NCBI GenBank assembly: GCA_948567375.1
Contig: OX419758.1
Span: 48,985,001 to 49,049,000, forward strand
Reading direction: 5' to 3'
Source of the DNA: Lunularia cruciata
Lineage: Eukaryota > Streptophyta > Marchantiopsida > Lunulariales > Lunulariaceae
DNA length: 64,000 nt
Shown in pieces: positions 42,161 to 54,239 of this stretch. Position 1 is the stretch's first letter, and each line of letters begins with the position of its first letter. Position numbers and translations under genes: made by a program. The notes under the pieces are model-generated. The model saw nothing but the letters and a program-made list of their open reading frames with translations, searched no databases and had not been told where the DNA came from.

Positions 42161-43190
42161 TATGGCTATTGGAGTTGTTCAGTGGGATTAGAACTAGACT
42201 AGCTTTGGTACTACATGTGGGTATACAAGTATAAAGGTACTTGTATGTGGAGAGAGATGAGACTCTTAGGTGAGTCTCTCGACATCATGTGGCACACTTG
42301 GCCTATCTATATCTTGATTTATTACCAATGTCAGTAGTTAGGGATTACCAAAAGACCCTACCAGTAGACATTTTCTTGCTGGGGGCATAGGATTTGGAGA
42401 GACATGATCCCATTCATTTGGTGATTTTTGGATGGCCATGTTAGGAACATTCATATGCTAGCCAAGGTTTGGGTCTTCAAGATCCCCATTATGGTGTATT
42501 TTGGGAGATGTTATGTATATTACAACATCTTTGGGTTCATCAATTTGTTTCTCTAGCTTACATTTTGGAGAATGTTCCTTTGATGGGTGATTCTTGCACC
42601 CGGGTGGTGGCAAGTACACATCAGGTCCATTCTTAGATGGGACCTACTATGTTGTTGGATGTAGCCAAAGTGGGATCATGGGCTCATCATCTTTGTCTTT
42701 GGTGGTCAAAGGTCTTACCCAAAGAGGTTATATAGCATGCTTATATGGGATTCAATGACTAGACCACCTCATTGTTGATGACATCTTGGATATTAGGCTT
42801 TAGTCTCAAACAATGGTAGTGGTTGATAGGTCACCTATGGCAATGGTGAACCTAGTTGGATGGCCTTGAGCTGCTTTTCCCACACTTATGAGTTTCCTAG
42901 GCTCCCATGATTTTTGAGAAGGAGGTCATGAACTTGTTTGGGACTCACAATTATAGCAATTGGTGGAGCCCAATGCCAATGAGAAAGAGCAAGTGATGGG
43001 TTTTTGCACTAGTATTATTGTTGTTCTAGCACTGTCAAAGGCATCTTGGCATAGGTGTTAGGTCAAGCTATGGACCTAAACTATTTGACCTAGATTGTGA
43101 GCCTTGGCTTGGTAGAGCAAGGTGGGATGCGGTTGATAGGCATCACCACTTGGACACTTGTGAGCTTTTTGCCTATCAAGACGATTCATG
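42161..43190 (+). pseudogene. B2 cytosine-5 DNA methyltransferase domain
   Basis: The longest methyltransferase copy. Motif I is L-L-E-L-F-S-G-I at 42166-42190, with Y-L-Y-V-E-R-D-E at about 42236-42260. Motif IV is G-W-P-C at 42430-42441 (catalytic Cys codon 42439-42441), followed by TAG where B1 has CAG for Gln. L-G-L-Q-D-P and F-W-E-M-L then lead to motif VI, L-E-N-V-P, at 42565-42579. A motif VIII-like segment (V-G-S-W-A-H-H-L-C-L-W-W) lies at about 42673-42710. Later blocks (V-N-L-V-G-W-P near 42850, A-M-D-L-N near 43070) resemble the C-terminal target-recognition and motif IX-X region. Motif order and spacing match C5 methyltransferases. Several stops make it non-functional. It would have methylated cytosine in DNA in the nucleus or in reverse-transcribed element DNA. 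Confidence 0.85.
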
Positions 43191-45424
43191 TTCCTAGGGA
43201 AGGAGGCTTGTGAGGAGTTTGGAGTCACATTTTATGGGAAGGGAGAGTCTGCAAAAGAGATCACAGAAGTACAAAATTTCTTCAATGCTCCACGCACAAA
43301 TAATGTTTACAAAGTAGATACATATTGAGACACAATAAGGCAAAGCATCATTGGAGTGATGATGGTAATCTTCAAGCCAGAGCAAACTACTTATGTAATG
43401 AAGCACCAGGTGGTGTTCTTCCATCAAATGTTTGTAGGGAAACCGGTAAATTGGGCAAAGTGCTTCACCAGAAAACAAGGCAGATGATTTGGAATTGAAG
43501 AGATAGATCACCATCTCATTACTTCTTGCCATTTGGAGCACATTTTGACCTTGGATTGAATTTGCTGAGTGTGGCCAAGAGATAGAAGATGGTGTCTCAT
43601 TTGCATCTAGATTTATGAAGAGAAGCAGATGTAGAAGAGCAACAATAATTCCACCAAATCCAAAATAATGATCACCACTTTGCCAAGATAGGATAGCAGA
43701 AGAGAGTGGCAGTGACCATTTTGAAGATGAAGAAGCAGACCCAATCCAAAGAAATGGTGCATCAAGACTGCCACAAAAGACAAGAGAGTTAGTCTCAAGG
43801 CAGAAGGTAGTATTGTGAGACCCATTGTCAAGAACAAAGACAAAAGGTGAAGCTGAGTACAAATTAGAAGACTCTAAGGAGGAGGAGGAAGAAGAAGCAA
43901 AACTCATGTTGCAGAGCGAGGAGTCAAGTAGTGGGAGTGAGGGAGAACCTAAAGTTCAGCAGGTGGTGGAATAAGCAGATGAGGAGGAAGATCAAGAGTT
44001 CCATGTGGCAATTGACTGGATGGAAGGAGGAGATATTCCTTATTTGGAGTTGCTTGCAGTTGAGATAGAAGAGCACCAAGAAGAAGAGCCAAGGTTAGTA
44101 TTCCACCAAGGAACAAGAAACAATAAGAATCTAGAAATTACTATTGCAAGACCAAGCAAAGTGGGAAAGATGAAGGAGAGGAAGAGAGCTCTAAAGAGAT
44201 GACTTTGAAGGTGAGAAGATCAAGACTTCAAGGTAAGGCACCTATTGAAGAAGCACCAATGGAAGCAAAGTACAAAGATGAAGAAGATGATGAAGAAGAT
44301 GTAGGAGATTTTGGTGGAGTAGCATACTTGTCAAAGATTGTCTATCTGTTACTATTAGAGCTAAGGAAGAAGGAGGAACTAGAGAAAGATCATTTGAAAC
44401 TAAAGAATGAACTGCATGTAGTGAAGTATTTGAGTGAAGAGATAGCAAAACTGAAGGAGAAGTTAACCCGAGGAGAGAAGCAAGCCAAGAAACTTTGGGT
44501 TGATGCGGTACTTCAGTAGAAGAGGTTCAAGAACTTGCAGAATGCTCTTGAGAAGCAAGGAGGTGAGCTTGAAAGTCAAGCTGGAGAATTGAGTAAGCAA
44601 AAGATATCTTTTGAGAAGCTGAAAGGAGAATTTGATGAAACTCATATTGAAGCTATACATTTGAAAGAGATTGTAGCAATAATGGAACAAGAATTGGAGA
44701 GTTTAAAGTCAAGTGCAGCGGAGAAGGATCAAGCCTGGCAGCGTGAGTTAGCAGGAAGGAATATTGAAGAAGAGAGGTTGCAAGGACTTTCATCAATGTA
44801 GAAGCCCAACTCGCACAATATATGGAGGAGAAGGAAGCATTGATAGCAAAATTTGAAGATGCACTGAAGATGTATTGTGAAGAGTTGTAAGTGGAGCAAA
44901 CTCAAGGCCATACATTGGAGCAAGTAGGAGACATAGTCAAGAAGTTAAAAGTATGTTGAAGATGGAAGCAAGATTGCATGAGTTGAAGTTGTTAGTGCAA
45001 GAGACAAGGAAGAGAAAGGCAAAAGACACAAACATGAATAAATTTTTCATTGGCTTGAGGGAGAGAGAGAAAGTGTGGATCAAAAGATGTTAGAGATAGG
45101 AGATAATGTGAGTTTCAAGTTAAAATTAGTAAAGTCAAAGTTAGATCAGATTAGTAGTATTTTGAAGGAGAAAGTATTGATTCAATGCAAAGTAAGTGAA
45201 GTAGGAGTGCAAGTGTCTTTGGGTGAGTTACCTGAGATATTAAGAGAGAGTGGATTAGAGGATAAAGATGTAAATAGATTAGTTATGATTCAATTTTAGT
45301 TCAGATTGAAGAGATGATGGAATTAGTAGAAGATCAATAGTAGTAGATAAGTCCAAAGTACATGGTATGATTGAAGTTACATTGAGTGTAGAAGATGAAG
45401 TAGAGATAGAAAAATTATATGACT
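43191..45424 (+). mobile_element. Family C LTR fragment with coiled-coil reading frame
   Basis: It starts in the middle of the LTR-encoded protein (L-G-K-E-A-C-E-E-F near 43200) and reads through N-W-A-K-C-F (about 43450), an acidic stretch (43860-43980), and a coiled coil (44200-45300, with M-E-Q-E-L-E-S-L-K and A-E-K-D-Q-A-W-Q-R). It is cut near the C-terminal V-E-D-E-V-E-I. Both LTR ends are missing. On the right it joins minus-strand integrase sequence of C' head-on. Stops and frameshifts are present throughout. Confidence 0.75.
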
Positions 45425-47686
45425 ATTTTTGCATCATCTCTCAAAGTTGCCTTGGCTTCAACCATCTTGGTAGCATAATAAGTGCACACCAAGATCTATC
45501 TCTTCCTCATGAATCAGGTCATTGGTTGAATTGGACCCACGAAATCAATTCCCCATTTCTCAAATGGGGTCAATGGAAAAATTGGTCTCAAAGGCATTGG
45601 GAAGTAGCCATCAGCTTTCCTTTAATAGGCATCTCAACTTCAAATATGAGCATGCATATTCTTGTACATCATAGGCTACCAATACCCCAATAAAAGAGCT
45701 TTCTTTATAGTATCCTTCAAGGCACAATATCCTTCCAATGCTTCCAAGTGGAAGGACTCAATTACTCCTCCTACTTCATATACCTCCAAGAATCTCCAAA
45801 GTAGTTCATCTTTGCCCATTTTAAACAAGATGTTGCATTTTAGTTGGTATAGTCTTATCTTCTTGAGGAAGACTGCCCTTTGCTCTGGGTCCAATCCCTC
45901 AAGACAATGACAAGTATCTAGATAGTGATATTTGGCCACATACCTTGTACTTTGCATTGCTATCAAATGATATAGCTCTTTGCTAGGAAATAGATCATCA
46001 ACTTCCAAGTCTTGGTCTTAAGTTCCAACCTGGATAAGAAATTCACATCTGAATGCAAAGCTCCCTTCCTTGTATAGTGTTTGTGAATTCTTGTAACAAC
46101 AAGATATACCTTGCAATTCACCTAGACAAATCTGCCTTCTTTACCAAATGTTGTAGAGCATAATGGTCCACATAGAAGACAAACTTGTATCCCAACAAAT
46201 AGTGGTGAAACTTCTTGTAGGCATATACCATTTTGATTGCTTCTCTTTTAGTCATTGAATAATTTGTTTCTACACCCAAAAGTTGTTGGTTGGCATAGTA
46301 AATTGGATAGTCTTTCTTCTTCATGTCCTTTTGACTTAAGATGACTTCAACTGCCATGGATGAAGTGTCCACATACACTTGAAAAGGAGCATCCTAATTT
46401 GGAGCCCTCATAACTGGTGCTTCAACCAATTTCTTCCTCAACACTTGGAAAGCTTCTTCTTGTTCTACTTCTCACAAGTAGTCTTTGGACTTCTTCAAAA
46501 TCTTTGTTAGGGGTGCAACAAGCACCGCATAGTTTGATATGAAGTGTTTGTAGTATCTGACATGTCCCAAGAAGGCCTTCAGCTCCTAAATTATTTTTAG
46601 GGGATTCCAAAGCTGAGATGACTTTCACCTTCTTGACATTGACTTCAATACCTCAGGTTGAAATTGGATGCCCCAAAAGTATACCTTCCTTCATTACAAA
46701 GAATCATTTCTATGGTTGTAATGACAAGCCGGAAAAATGACACCTTTCAAAAGCTTGGCAAAGATAATCCAAATGTAAGTTCTTCTCTTTGCACAAACAC
46801 ACAAAAATCATCAATGAAGATTTCCACAAATTTGCACAAAAATTCTTTGAAGATTGCATTCATCATCAATTAGAAAGTAGCAGGAGCATTACACAACCTA
46901 AAGGGCATTTGATTGTGAGCAAAAGTGCCCCAATCAATAGTGGCGGTGATTTTTATCTTTGTCTTCTTCTCAAATGGAAACTTGATTATAACTTAAAAAT
47001 TCATCAAAGAAGCTATAGCAAGGATGACCAACTACTTGGTCCAAATTTTTCTTGATAAAAGGTAAGGGATGATGATCTTTCCTTCTGATTGCATTCAATT
47101 TGTGAAAGTCTTGGCACACTCAAATCTTCCCAATCTTCTTCTTCAAAACAATGATGATGGGGGAAACCTACTCATTACTCAAGACAAGAAAGATTATTCC
47201 GGCCTCTAAGTACTTATTGATTTTATCTTTCACCAAGAGTGAGTACTTTGGGTTTAGTTGATACTTCCATTGATGCACCAAAACCACACCTTCAACAGAA
47301 TCAATCGGATGTTCTCCAAATTGGCATGGAATACCTGGCATTTGATCAATCAACCAAGAAAATACATGCTGGTACTCTATAAATAGGGCAGTGTATCTTG
47401 CCTACTCCTCCAAATTGACTATCTACAAAATTTTGAAAATTTTGCCTTTGGCTTACACAACATCTTGATAGTCATCAAGGTTGATGACTCCTTTAATGTG
47501 ATTGACTCAACTTAACTTGAGTTGAAATGCAGTCAAACCTCCTTCCTCTAAATCATTTTCACCCAAGGCAATGTAGTATGAGTCTTTTTCTTCAACCTCT
47601 ACCTCATAGCATTCCAAATAATTGACTTGGACTTTGTTCTCGAAGTCTTTGGAAGACAAAGATAATGAATCTTTGGATTCATCTTT
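45425..47686 (-). pseudogene. C' pol remnant: reverse transcriptase, RNase H, start of integrase
   Basis: A minus-strand relative of element C. Reverse transcriptase traces lie at 47400-46640. RNase H lies at about 46378-46118 (V-Y-V-D-T-S-S-M-A near 46378, K-R-E-A-I-K-M-V-Y-A, F-Y-V-D-H-Y-A-L-Q). The spacer (46008-45676) leads to the integrase zinc-finger area and the start of the core (45650-45430), cut at 45425. It continues on the right of element C at 59658. Many stops. Confidence 0.8.
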
Positions 47687-49862
47687 TGTGACAACCCGGC
47701 AAATATCACTTTTGCGGTAATTGGGTAAGTAAAGTTCGTTCCCGCAGAGATATGAGTCAGAATTGGTCAAATACAAAGTCAAATAGTAATAGGTAGTTCT
47801 TCTTGGTTGTGTCTTTAATCTCTCAGGTAGAAACCACACCCAGAAGAGAGTAACAAGCACTGATTTGCTATCTTGTCACAAATTCACACTTCTTAATCAC
47901 AACTCCATCAAATCTTTCCAAACAATCTTGATTGTGATGATTCAAGCTCTCCCAAAAATAGCACTTCACTCAAAATGACTTCGCCTCAGAATTGTGTTCC
48001 TCCTCTCAACTGAAGGCACAACTTCCTTGATTGAAATTGCTTCACATCAACTTCGCACTGCACTCACAAATGTAGAATACTACCAACACTACAATTCCTC
48101 TCAGATCTGTCAAGGCATTGCTTCGATTGCACTTCACTCAGGATCAAACACACAGAATGAAGATCAAGGCTATGGAATCCAACATCCAACAAGCACACTG
48201 ACTTGCACTTTGAACTTCTTCAAACACTCACAAACACAAGTACAATGTTGATACTCGAAATCAAGCTCAAGCAACGAGCACTACTTCATAGCACTTTGCT
48301 TTATCTATTCTCAAAAATTATGAGCACTGAACAACAATTCTCTACGAATGCTACTCTTAAGTAGTGAACAAATCAACAGTTCTAACAACTATACCGTTCT
48401 ACAATAACTCTTCTAACCTACAGATCCAAAATGACAATGCACCTCCTCATATTTGCCTCTTCAAATCTCAAAATTGTTACTACTCCAATCCAATGTCTAC
48501 TTCATCATCGGCTTTCAAACCCAAACCCGAAGTAACTTTACTTCCTACTACTTTTTCCTTGGGTTTCACAACTCCTAATTCCTCTACCAGATCCAGCAAT
48601 TCTCTTTCATGATCTGCAATTGCTATCATAATTAAGCCTTCTAAATCTCTATCTCCCGACCCACTCTTCTTTAAAGTGTCAAATGTCAAATCCAAAGACA
48701 CATGCACTTCTATCTCTCATACTTCAGGTCTAACTACTATCAATTCCTTTACTAATTCAACTGTATCATCATCAAGAATTGTAATTGAAAGCATGAATAC
48801 ACTATCTACACCTTCAATTTGTAACCCACTTTCCTCTAATCACTCATGTAATCTACCCGAAGACACTTATTGTCTGATCCTACACTTTGGGTCTATTCAC
48901 TATTGGTACTTCTCCTTCAATTTCTATTCCATCTTCAATCAGAACTGAAATTGAAGTCATGGGTATCCTAACTATCTTCTTTCTCTACTCTAACTTTCTC
49001 TGATCCCTCGGGCAAAACTCTTGAAATCACTTTCACTGCACTCCAATCGTCTTCTTCTTCAGCCGCCAACGCCGATGTCATTTCTCCTCTTTCATCGCTG
49101 TTGCTACTTGTATCCCCACTCTGTAGCATTAGCTCAGGCTCCTCCTTGTGTTCTGAGTCTTCAGTCTTAAGTTCAGCGTCACCTTCCGAGTCTTCATCCT
49201 CTGACTCGATCACCACCATACCTCACCTCGGAGTTTGATCCTAGCGATCACATCTAACCTCCAAATTGCATGATTTCTCACTGCAAATTAAGAGTTCTTC
49301 TTTCCTCCTCCCATCTCTTCTACCTTCTCACTATCTCTCAATTTCACTCTCGCGACTTCTCCCTTACACACTAATGCGATTCCAGCTCTATTTCCCTTCC
49401 CACGATCACCTGCAAGACGACTTCTCAACGGCAAAGGAAAATTACTCGACATTTTGTCATTACGAGTTTGATTTTTATAGAGTTGCACTTTCTTCGTCTT
49501 CTTCATGTTGAGTTTCTATCGAGAAATCACACCTCTTGCATGCACCTGTCACTATCAATCAACCTTTGCGCGTATGGGCCGCCGGTTTTTGAACGGTCCC
49601 TTCTTGAATTTCTCACCCCGACAAAAGGTTGTTAGATTGTCTTCACCTTAGGTTGAGCTCCCCCCAATATGAAGACACTTTACTTTGGGTTGTATGCTGA
49701 TAGGGCATTTTTGAGTACTTTGCCTTATGACCCAAAGTCACTTCACTTTGGGTTTCATCACGAAGATTCTTTTCTTCACCTTCTTTGGCCATACAGGCAC
49801 AATCCGACTTCTCTATACACTTCTTCTTCTTTATTTTGAAAAAAAAAAATGTGGGCACCACA
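47687..49862 (-). repeat. C 3' LTR (internally deleted)
   Basis: 2176 bp, TGTGGTGCCCACA to GGGTTGTCACA on the minus strand. It aligns with the 5' LTR along its whole length except for a missing block of about 770 bp equivalent to 58253-59021, which removes most of the N-terminal domain of the LTR-encoded protein. Base differences elsewhere are frequent and mostly C/T or G/A. Confidence 0.88.
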
Positions 49863-49880
49863 TACTCCCTCCCTCAAATG
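49863..49880 (-). other. C polypurine tract
   Basis: GAGGGAGGGAGTA on the minus strand runs directly into the 3' LTR start TGTGGTGCC. Confidence 0.65.
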
Positions 49881-52800
49881 TGAGCATCCTCGCAAACATA
49901 GACCTCGGGTGTCTTAGAAACTTCTGAGTCTATGGTCCAATATCTCCAAACTCTCCACCCGTTTACTTGAGTGGCAAAAAGATTACCTTCCAAGGCTACA
50001 AGCTGCATGGACCCATTTTTGTAAAGATGAAGAACTAGATAGGGACCCATCCATCTCAAATGCAACTTGCCTGGAAAACATATTAGGCGATTGTCATATA
50101 ACAAAACCAAATCCCCTTCACGTATAGTTACAGGCTTGATTCTCCTATCATGCCTGATTTTCCACTGTGCTTGTACTTTTTTTGTGGTTTGCATTGCATC
50201 GTCTCTTTTCTCTTCTAACCACATCAGTTGATGAATCCGAAGATCCTGACTTTCCTCTTCCGACATTGGTTCTTTGCAAAGAACCCGATATGTTGGTACT
50301 TCAAATTCAACTGGCAGTATGGGATGCAAGCCATATGTCAAGAAGTATGGAGTTTGTTTGGTTGTAATCTTTTCTGTTGTTGATATGCCCACAACACGGC
50401 TAGTAATTTTGTATCCCAGTCATAGGCATAATTGACAGTCACCTTATTCAAAATTTTGCAAAGTAACCCATTTGCTTTTTCCGTTAAGCCATTTGCTTTT
50501 AGGTTATAAGGAGTCATCTTCCGATGTTTAATCTGAAAGTACTTGGTTAATGCCTCCATTATAGAGTTCAAAAAATGTGTTCCTTGGTCACTGACCAATT
50601 CCAGAGGACACCCATATTGGGAGATGATGTTTCAAAAGAAGAATTCCGCCACAGTTTCAGCATCATCTCTGCAAGTTGCTTCAGCTTCGACCATCTTGGT
50701 AGCATAGTCAGTGCAAACCAAAATGTATCGCTTTCTTGTGACTCGGGTCATTGGTTGAATGGGACCCACAAAATCAATCCCCCATTTCTCAAATGGGGCC
50801 AAAGGCAAAATTGGTCTCAAAGGCCATTGAGAAGTAGCCGTCGGCTTCCTCGTTCTCTGACAAGCATCACAGCTTCGGATATGAGCATGCACGTCTTTGT
50901 ACATTGTAGGCCACCAATACCCTACCGAAAAAATTTTCTTTACAGTATTCTTCAAAGCATAGTGTCCTCCCGATGCTTTGGAGTGTAAAGATTCAATCAC
51001 TCGTCCTACTTTGTATGACTCCAAGCATTGCTGAAGTACTTTGTCTTCGCCCATCTTAAATAAAATGCGGTGTTTAAGCTAGTACGGCCCCATTTTCTTG
51101 AGAAAGACTGCCCACTGTTCCGGGTCCATCCCCTCAGGACAATAGAGAGTATGCAGATAATGATATTCAGCTGCATACCTTGTACTTCGCATTGCTGACA
51201 AGTGATACAACTCTTCGTTAGGGAACCGATCGTCAATTTCACACTCATGGTCTTGAGTTTCTAACCTAGACAGGAAGTCCGCATTTGGATGCAAAGCTCC
51301 CTTCCTTACTTGTATAGTATACGTGAACTCTTGTAACAACAAGATCCATCTTGCAATTCACCCAAATAAATCTGCCTTCTTGACCAAATGTTGCAATGCG
51401 TAATGGTCAACATAGAAGACAAACTTGTACCCCAACAGATAATGGCAAAATTTCTTGCAAGCATACACCATTTTGAGTGCTTCTCTTTCAGTCATCAAAA
51501 AGTTCTTTTCAGAAACTGAAAGTTGTCGGCTGGCATAATACACCGGGTAGTCCTTCTTCTTGTCCTTCTGACTTAAGATGACTCCGATGGCCATGGACAA
51601 AGTGTCCACATATACATGAAAAGGGACGTCCCAATTTGGGGCCCTCATAACTGGTGCTTCAACCAGCTTCTTCTTCAACACTTGGAAAGCTTCTTCTTGA
51701 TTTGCTTCCCACAAATAGTCTTCGGATTTCTTCAGAAGCTTTGTAAGTGGTGCGGCAAGCACTACATAGTTTGACACAAAGTGTCTATAATATCCTACAT
51801 GTCCCAAGAAGGCTCTTAGCTCCTGGATGTTCTTTGGGGATTCCAAAACTGCGATTATCTTGACCTTCTCAACATCGACTTCAATACCTCGGCTTGACAC
51901 TCAATGCCCCAGAAGAATTCCCTCCTTCATTGCAAAGAAGCATTTCTCCGGGTGTAATGACAAGCCGGCAAAATGACACCTTTCAAAAGTTTGGCAAAGG
52001 TAATCTAAATGTACATCTCTTCGCCCAAACACACAAAAGTCATCAATGAAAACTTCCACAAATTTGCGCAGGAAATCTTTGAAGATTGAATTCATCATCT
52101 GCTGGAAAGTAGCGGGAGCATTACACAACCCAAAGGGCATTTGATTGTAAGCAAAAGTGCCCCAATCGGTCATAAATGTAGTTTTATCCTTGTCCTCTTC
52201 TCGAATGGATACTTGATTGTACTCTAAAAATCCATCGAGAAAACTATAACAAGGATGACCAGCTACCTGATCTAAAATTGTATTGGTAAAAGGCAAGGGA
52301 TGATGATCTTTCCTTGTGACTGCGTTCAACTTCTAGAAGTCTTGGCACACTCGGATCTTCCCTATTTTCTTCTTTGGGACAATGACAATGGGGGAAACCC
52401 ATTCACTGCTTAAGACAGGGAAGATAATTCAGGCCCCTAAGTACTTATCAATTTCATCTTTCACCAACAATGAGTACTTTGGGTTCAAGCGGTATTGCCG
52501 CTGCCAAACTAGAACTACACCTTCAACCAGATCAATCCGGTGTTCTCCAAATTCTTGTGGAATACCCGACATTTGATCAATAGACCAGGCAAATACATCC
52601 TAGAATTCTATAAATAGGGTAGTGTATTCTGCCAACTTCTCCGAAGTGACTGTCTTCGAGATTTTCAAAAGTTTTCCTTCAGTTAATGAAACATCTTGAT
52701 AGTCATCAGGGTTGATGACACCTTCAACGTGGCTTACTCGGCTTAACCCAAGGCGAGCTGCCATCAAACCCCCTTCCTCCAAGTCAGGTTCACCCGAGGT

Positions 52801-53560
52801 AAGGTCATATGGGTCTTCGTCTTTGACATCCACCTTGTAGCATTCCAAGTAATTAACTTGGACTTTGTCTTCAGATTCGTCTGAGGATGAAGACGATGAG
52901 TCTTTGGATTTGTCCTCCTCTTCTGACGAACTTGTTTTCCCGAGGTGGGGAACTTTTGTCCAACTCACAGTCACCAGCTTCTGATCTTTGGGCGAGATGT
53001 CCTTGAATCTTAACTTCTGATGCCAATCCACCACAACTTGGGCGTTATACAACCAGGGTCTTCCGATCAACAGAGGATACCCAATCTTTGTCACAGGTCG
53101 CAACACGATGTAGTTCAACTTGAAGGGTACCTCTCCAATGATCATAGTGATGTTTGATAGCATGCCCAAAGGCCGTCTCTTGGTTTGGTCTGCAAACTTC
53201 AACACTTGGGGTGTTGGTTAAAACTTGTGATACCCGAGTCGATTTGCAGTATCTTTGGTCATGACGTTCACACCGGACCCAGAGTCAATGGGTATCGATG
53301 TGATCATGCACCTTGCAATCTCCACGTCTACCTCGGGAGATCCCAAATCTTCTTGTTCAATACAATAGATAGCAGGCAGGTCCTTCTTTGACATCGGCCT
53401 CACCTTCTTGAGTGCCGAATTCAGTTGCCTCTTGTACAGCTTGTTATCTTCCCACAATTGCTTGAATGTAACGTTGGCATTTGTGGCTGCCAGATCTGCT
53501 ACAATATCGTATTGGGGAACTCCTCCCAATTTGACTGTCTTCGCCTTTGGCTTCGGGTCC
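49874..53560 (-). pseudogene. C pol: protease, reverse transcriptase, RNase H, integrase
   Basis: Minus-strand polyprotein with about ten stops but little loss. The protease has I-P-I-D-S-G-S-G near 53290. Reverse transcriptase: W-V-S-P-I-V-I-V (52400), an F-L-D-G motif for the first Asp, and F-I-D-D-F near 52040, the same F-x-D-D variant as family A. RNase H: V-Y-V-D-T near 51610, T-E-R-E-A near 51490, Y-V-D-H-Y near 51410. The integrase has a zinc finger with C-D-A-C near 50870 and a core with G-I-D-F-V (50790) and V-S-D-Q-G-T (50600). The third acidic position reads L-T-E-K near 50480, and a G-P-Y motif follows near 50040. The last codon is close to the polypurine tract. The protein would have supported replication of C before it decayed. 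Confidence 0.85.
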
Positions 53561-54239
53561 TGTAACACCCATTTGTGCATGTGTGTGGTATTGTGATATT
53601 TAGCTTGGTATTACAAGTACTTAAGAGATATTATATATATAGAGATAAAGGATGGTTCTATATTAGTCATAGTTAGCTAAATTTAGTCATAGCTAAGATA
53701 GATGGGACCTTACTTTAGAGGAAGTAGAAAAGATGAGCACCACTATTTTGGATTTTAGTGTGTTGACTTGGTATTATTCCTAGGTGTTTGGCTTTGGGGA
53801 AAGAGTTGAGAACTCTTGGGCCCGCAAGCCTTTTTGTTTTGGATTCTTCTTTAGTCCAAGGATAGCACATGTGAAGGAATCCTTGCTTTAGTGGTTGGGT
53901 CAAGATAAGGGGAATATGCCCATGTGAATGGATATTCCTTTCTACTTTTTGACTTTACTTGACTTTTAGTCTAGTAACTTGAGTTACTACGGTAATTAGT
54001 AACTTTGGTATGTAACTATTTCACAAGTATATAAACAAGGGGTGAGGAGGTACTCATCATCCTTTCATTTGCAACTATCTCTCTCTCATTGAGTTCTCTA
54101 GTGAGCAATGTCTTGAGTCTTGGAGTGTTAGCCTTGGAGGAGTATGATGGAGTTGGGGTTCCTTGCCTTCTTAGTCCATGGTGCGCTACCATAATAGCCA
54201 TCAGAGGTTCATCCTGAGTGAGAGACAGGCCGGCTCATA
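53561..54239 (+). mobile_element. Family A solo LTR inside C
   Basis: 679 bp, TGTAAC to CTCATA (the final CACA mutated to CATA), flanked by GTCC on both sides (53557-53560 and 54240-54243). It differs from A1/A2 LTRs at about seven positions, so it is older than they are. A full family A element once inserted between gag and protease of C and was later reduced to one LTR. Confidence 0.93.

Larger units (their letters stand above)
35140..43190 (+). mobile_element. B2: decayed, truncated family B element
   Basis: A plus-strand copy with no LTRs. It starts inside the leader, runs through gag (35532 to about 37730), is split in the protease by a solo family C LTR (37753-41454), and continues with protease and a long methyltransferase domain until it is cut at 43190 by a family C LTR fragment. 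Reverse transcriptase, RNase H and integrase are lost. Many TAG/TAA codons replace the Gln/Trp codons expected from B1. Confidence 0.85.
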
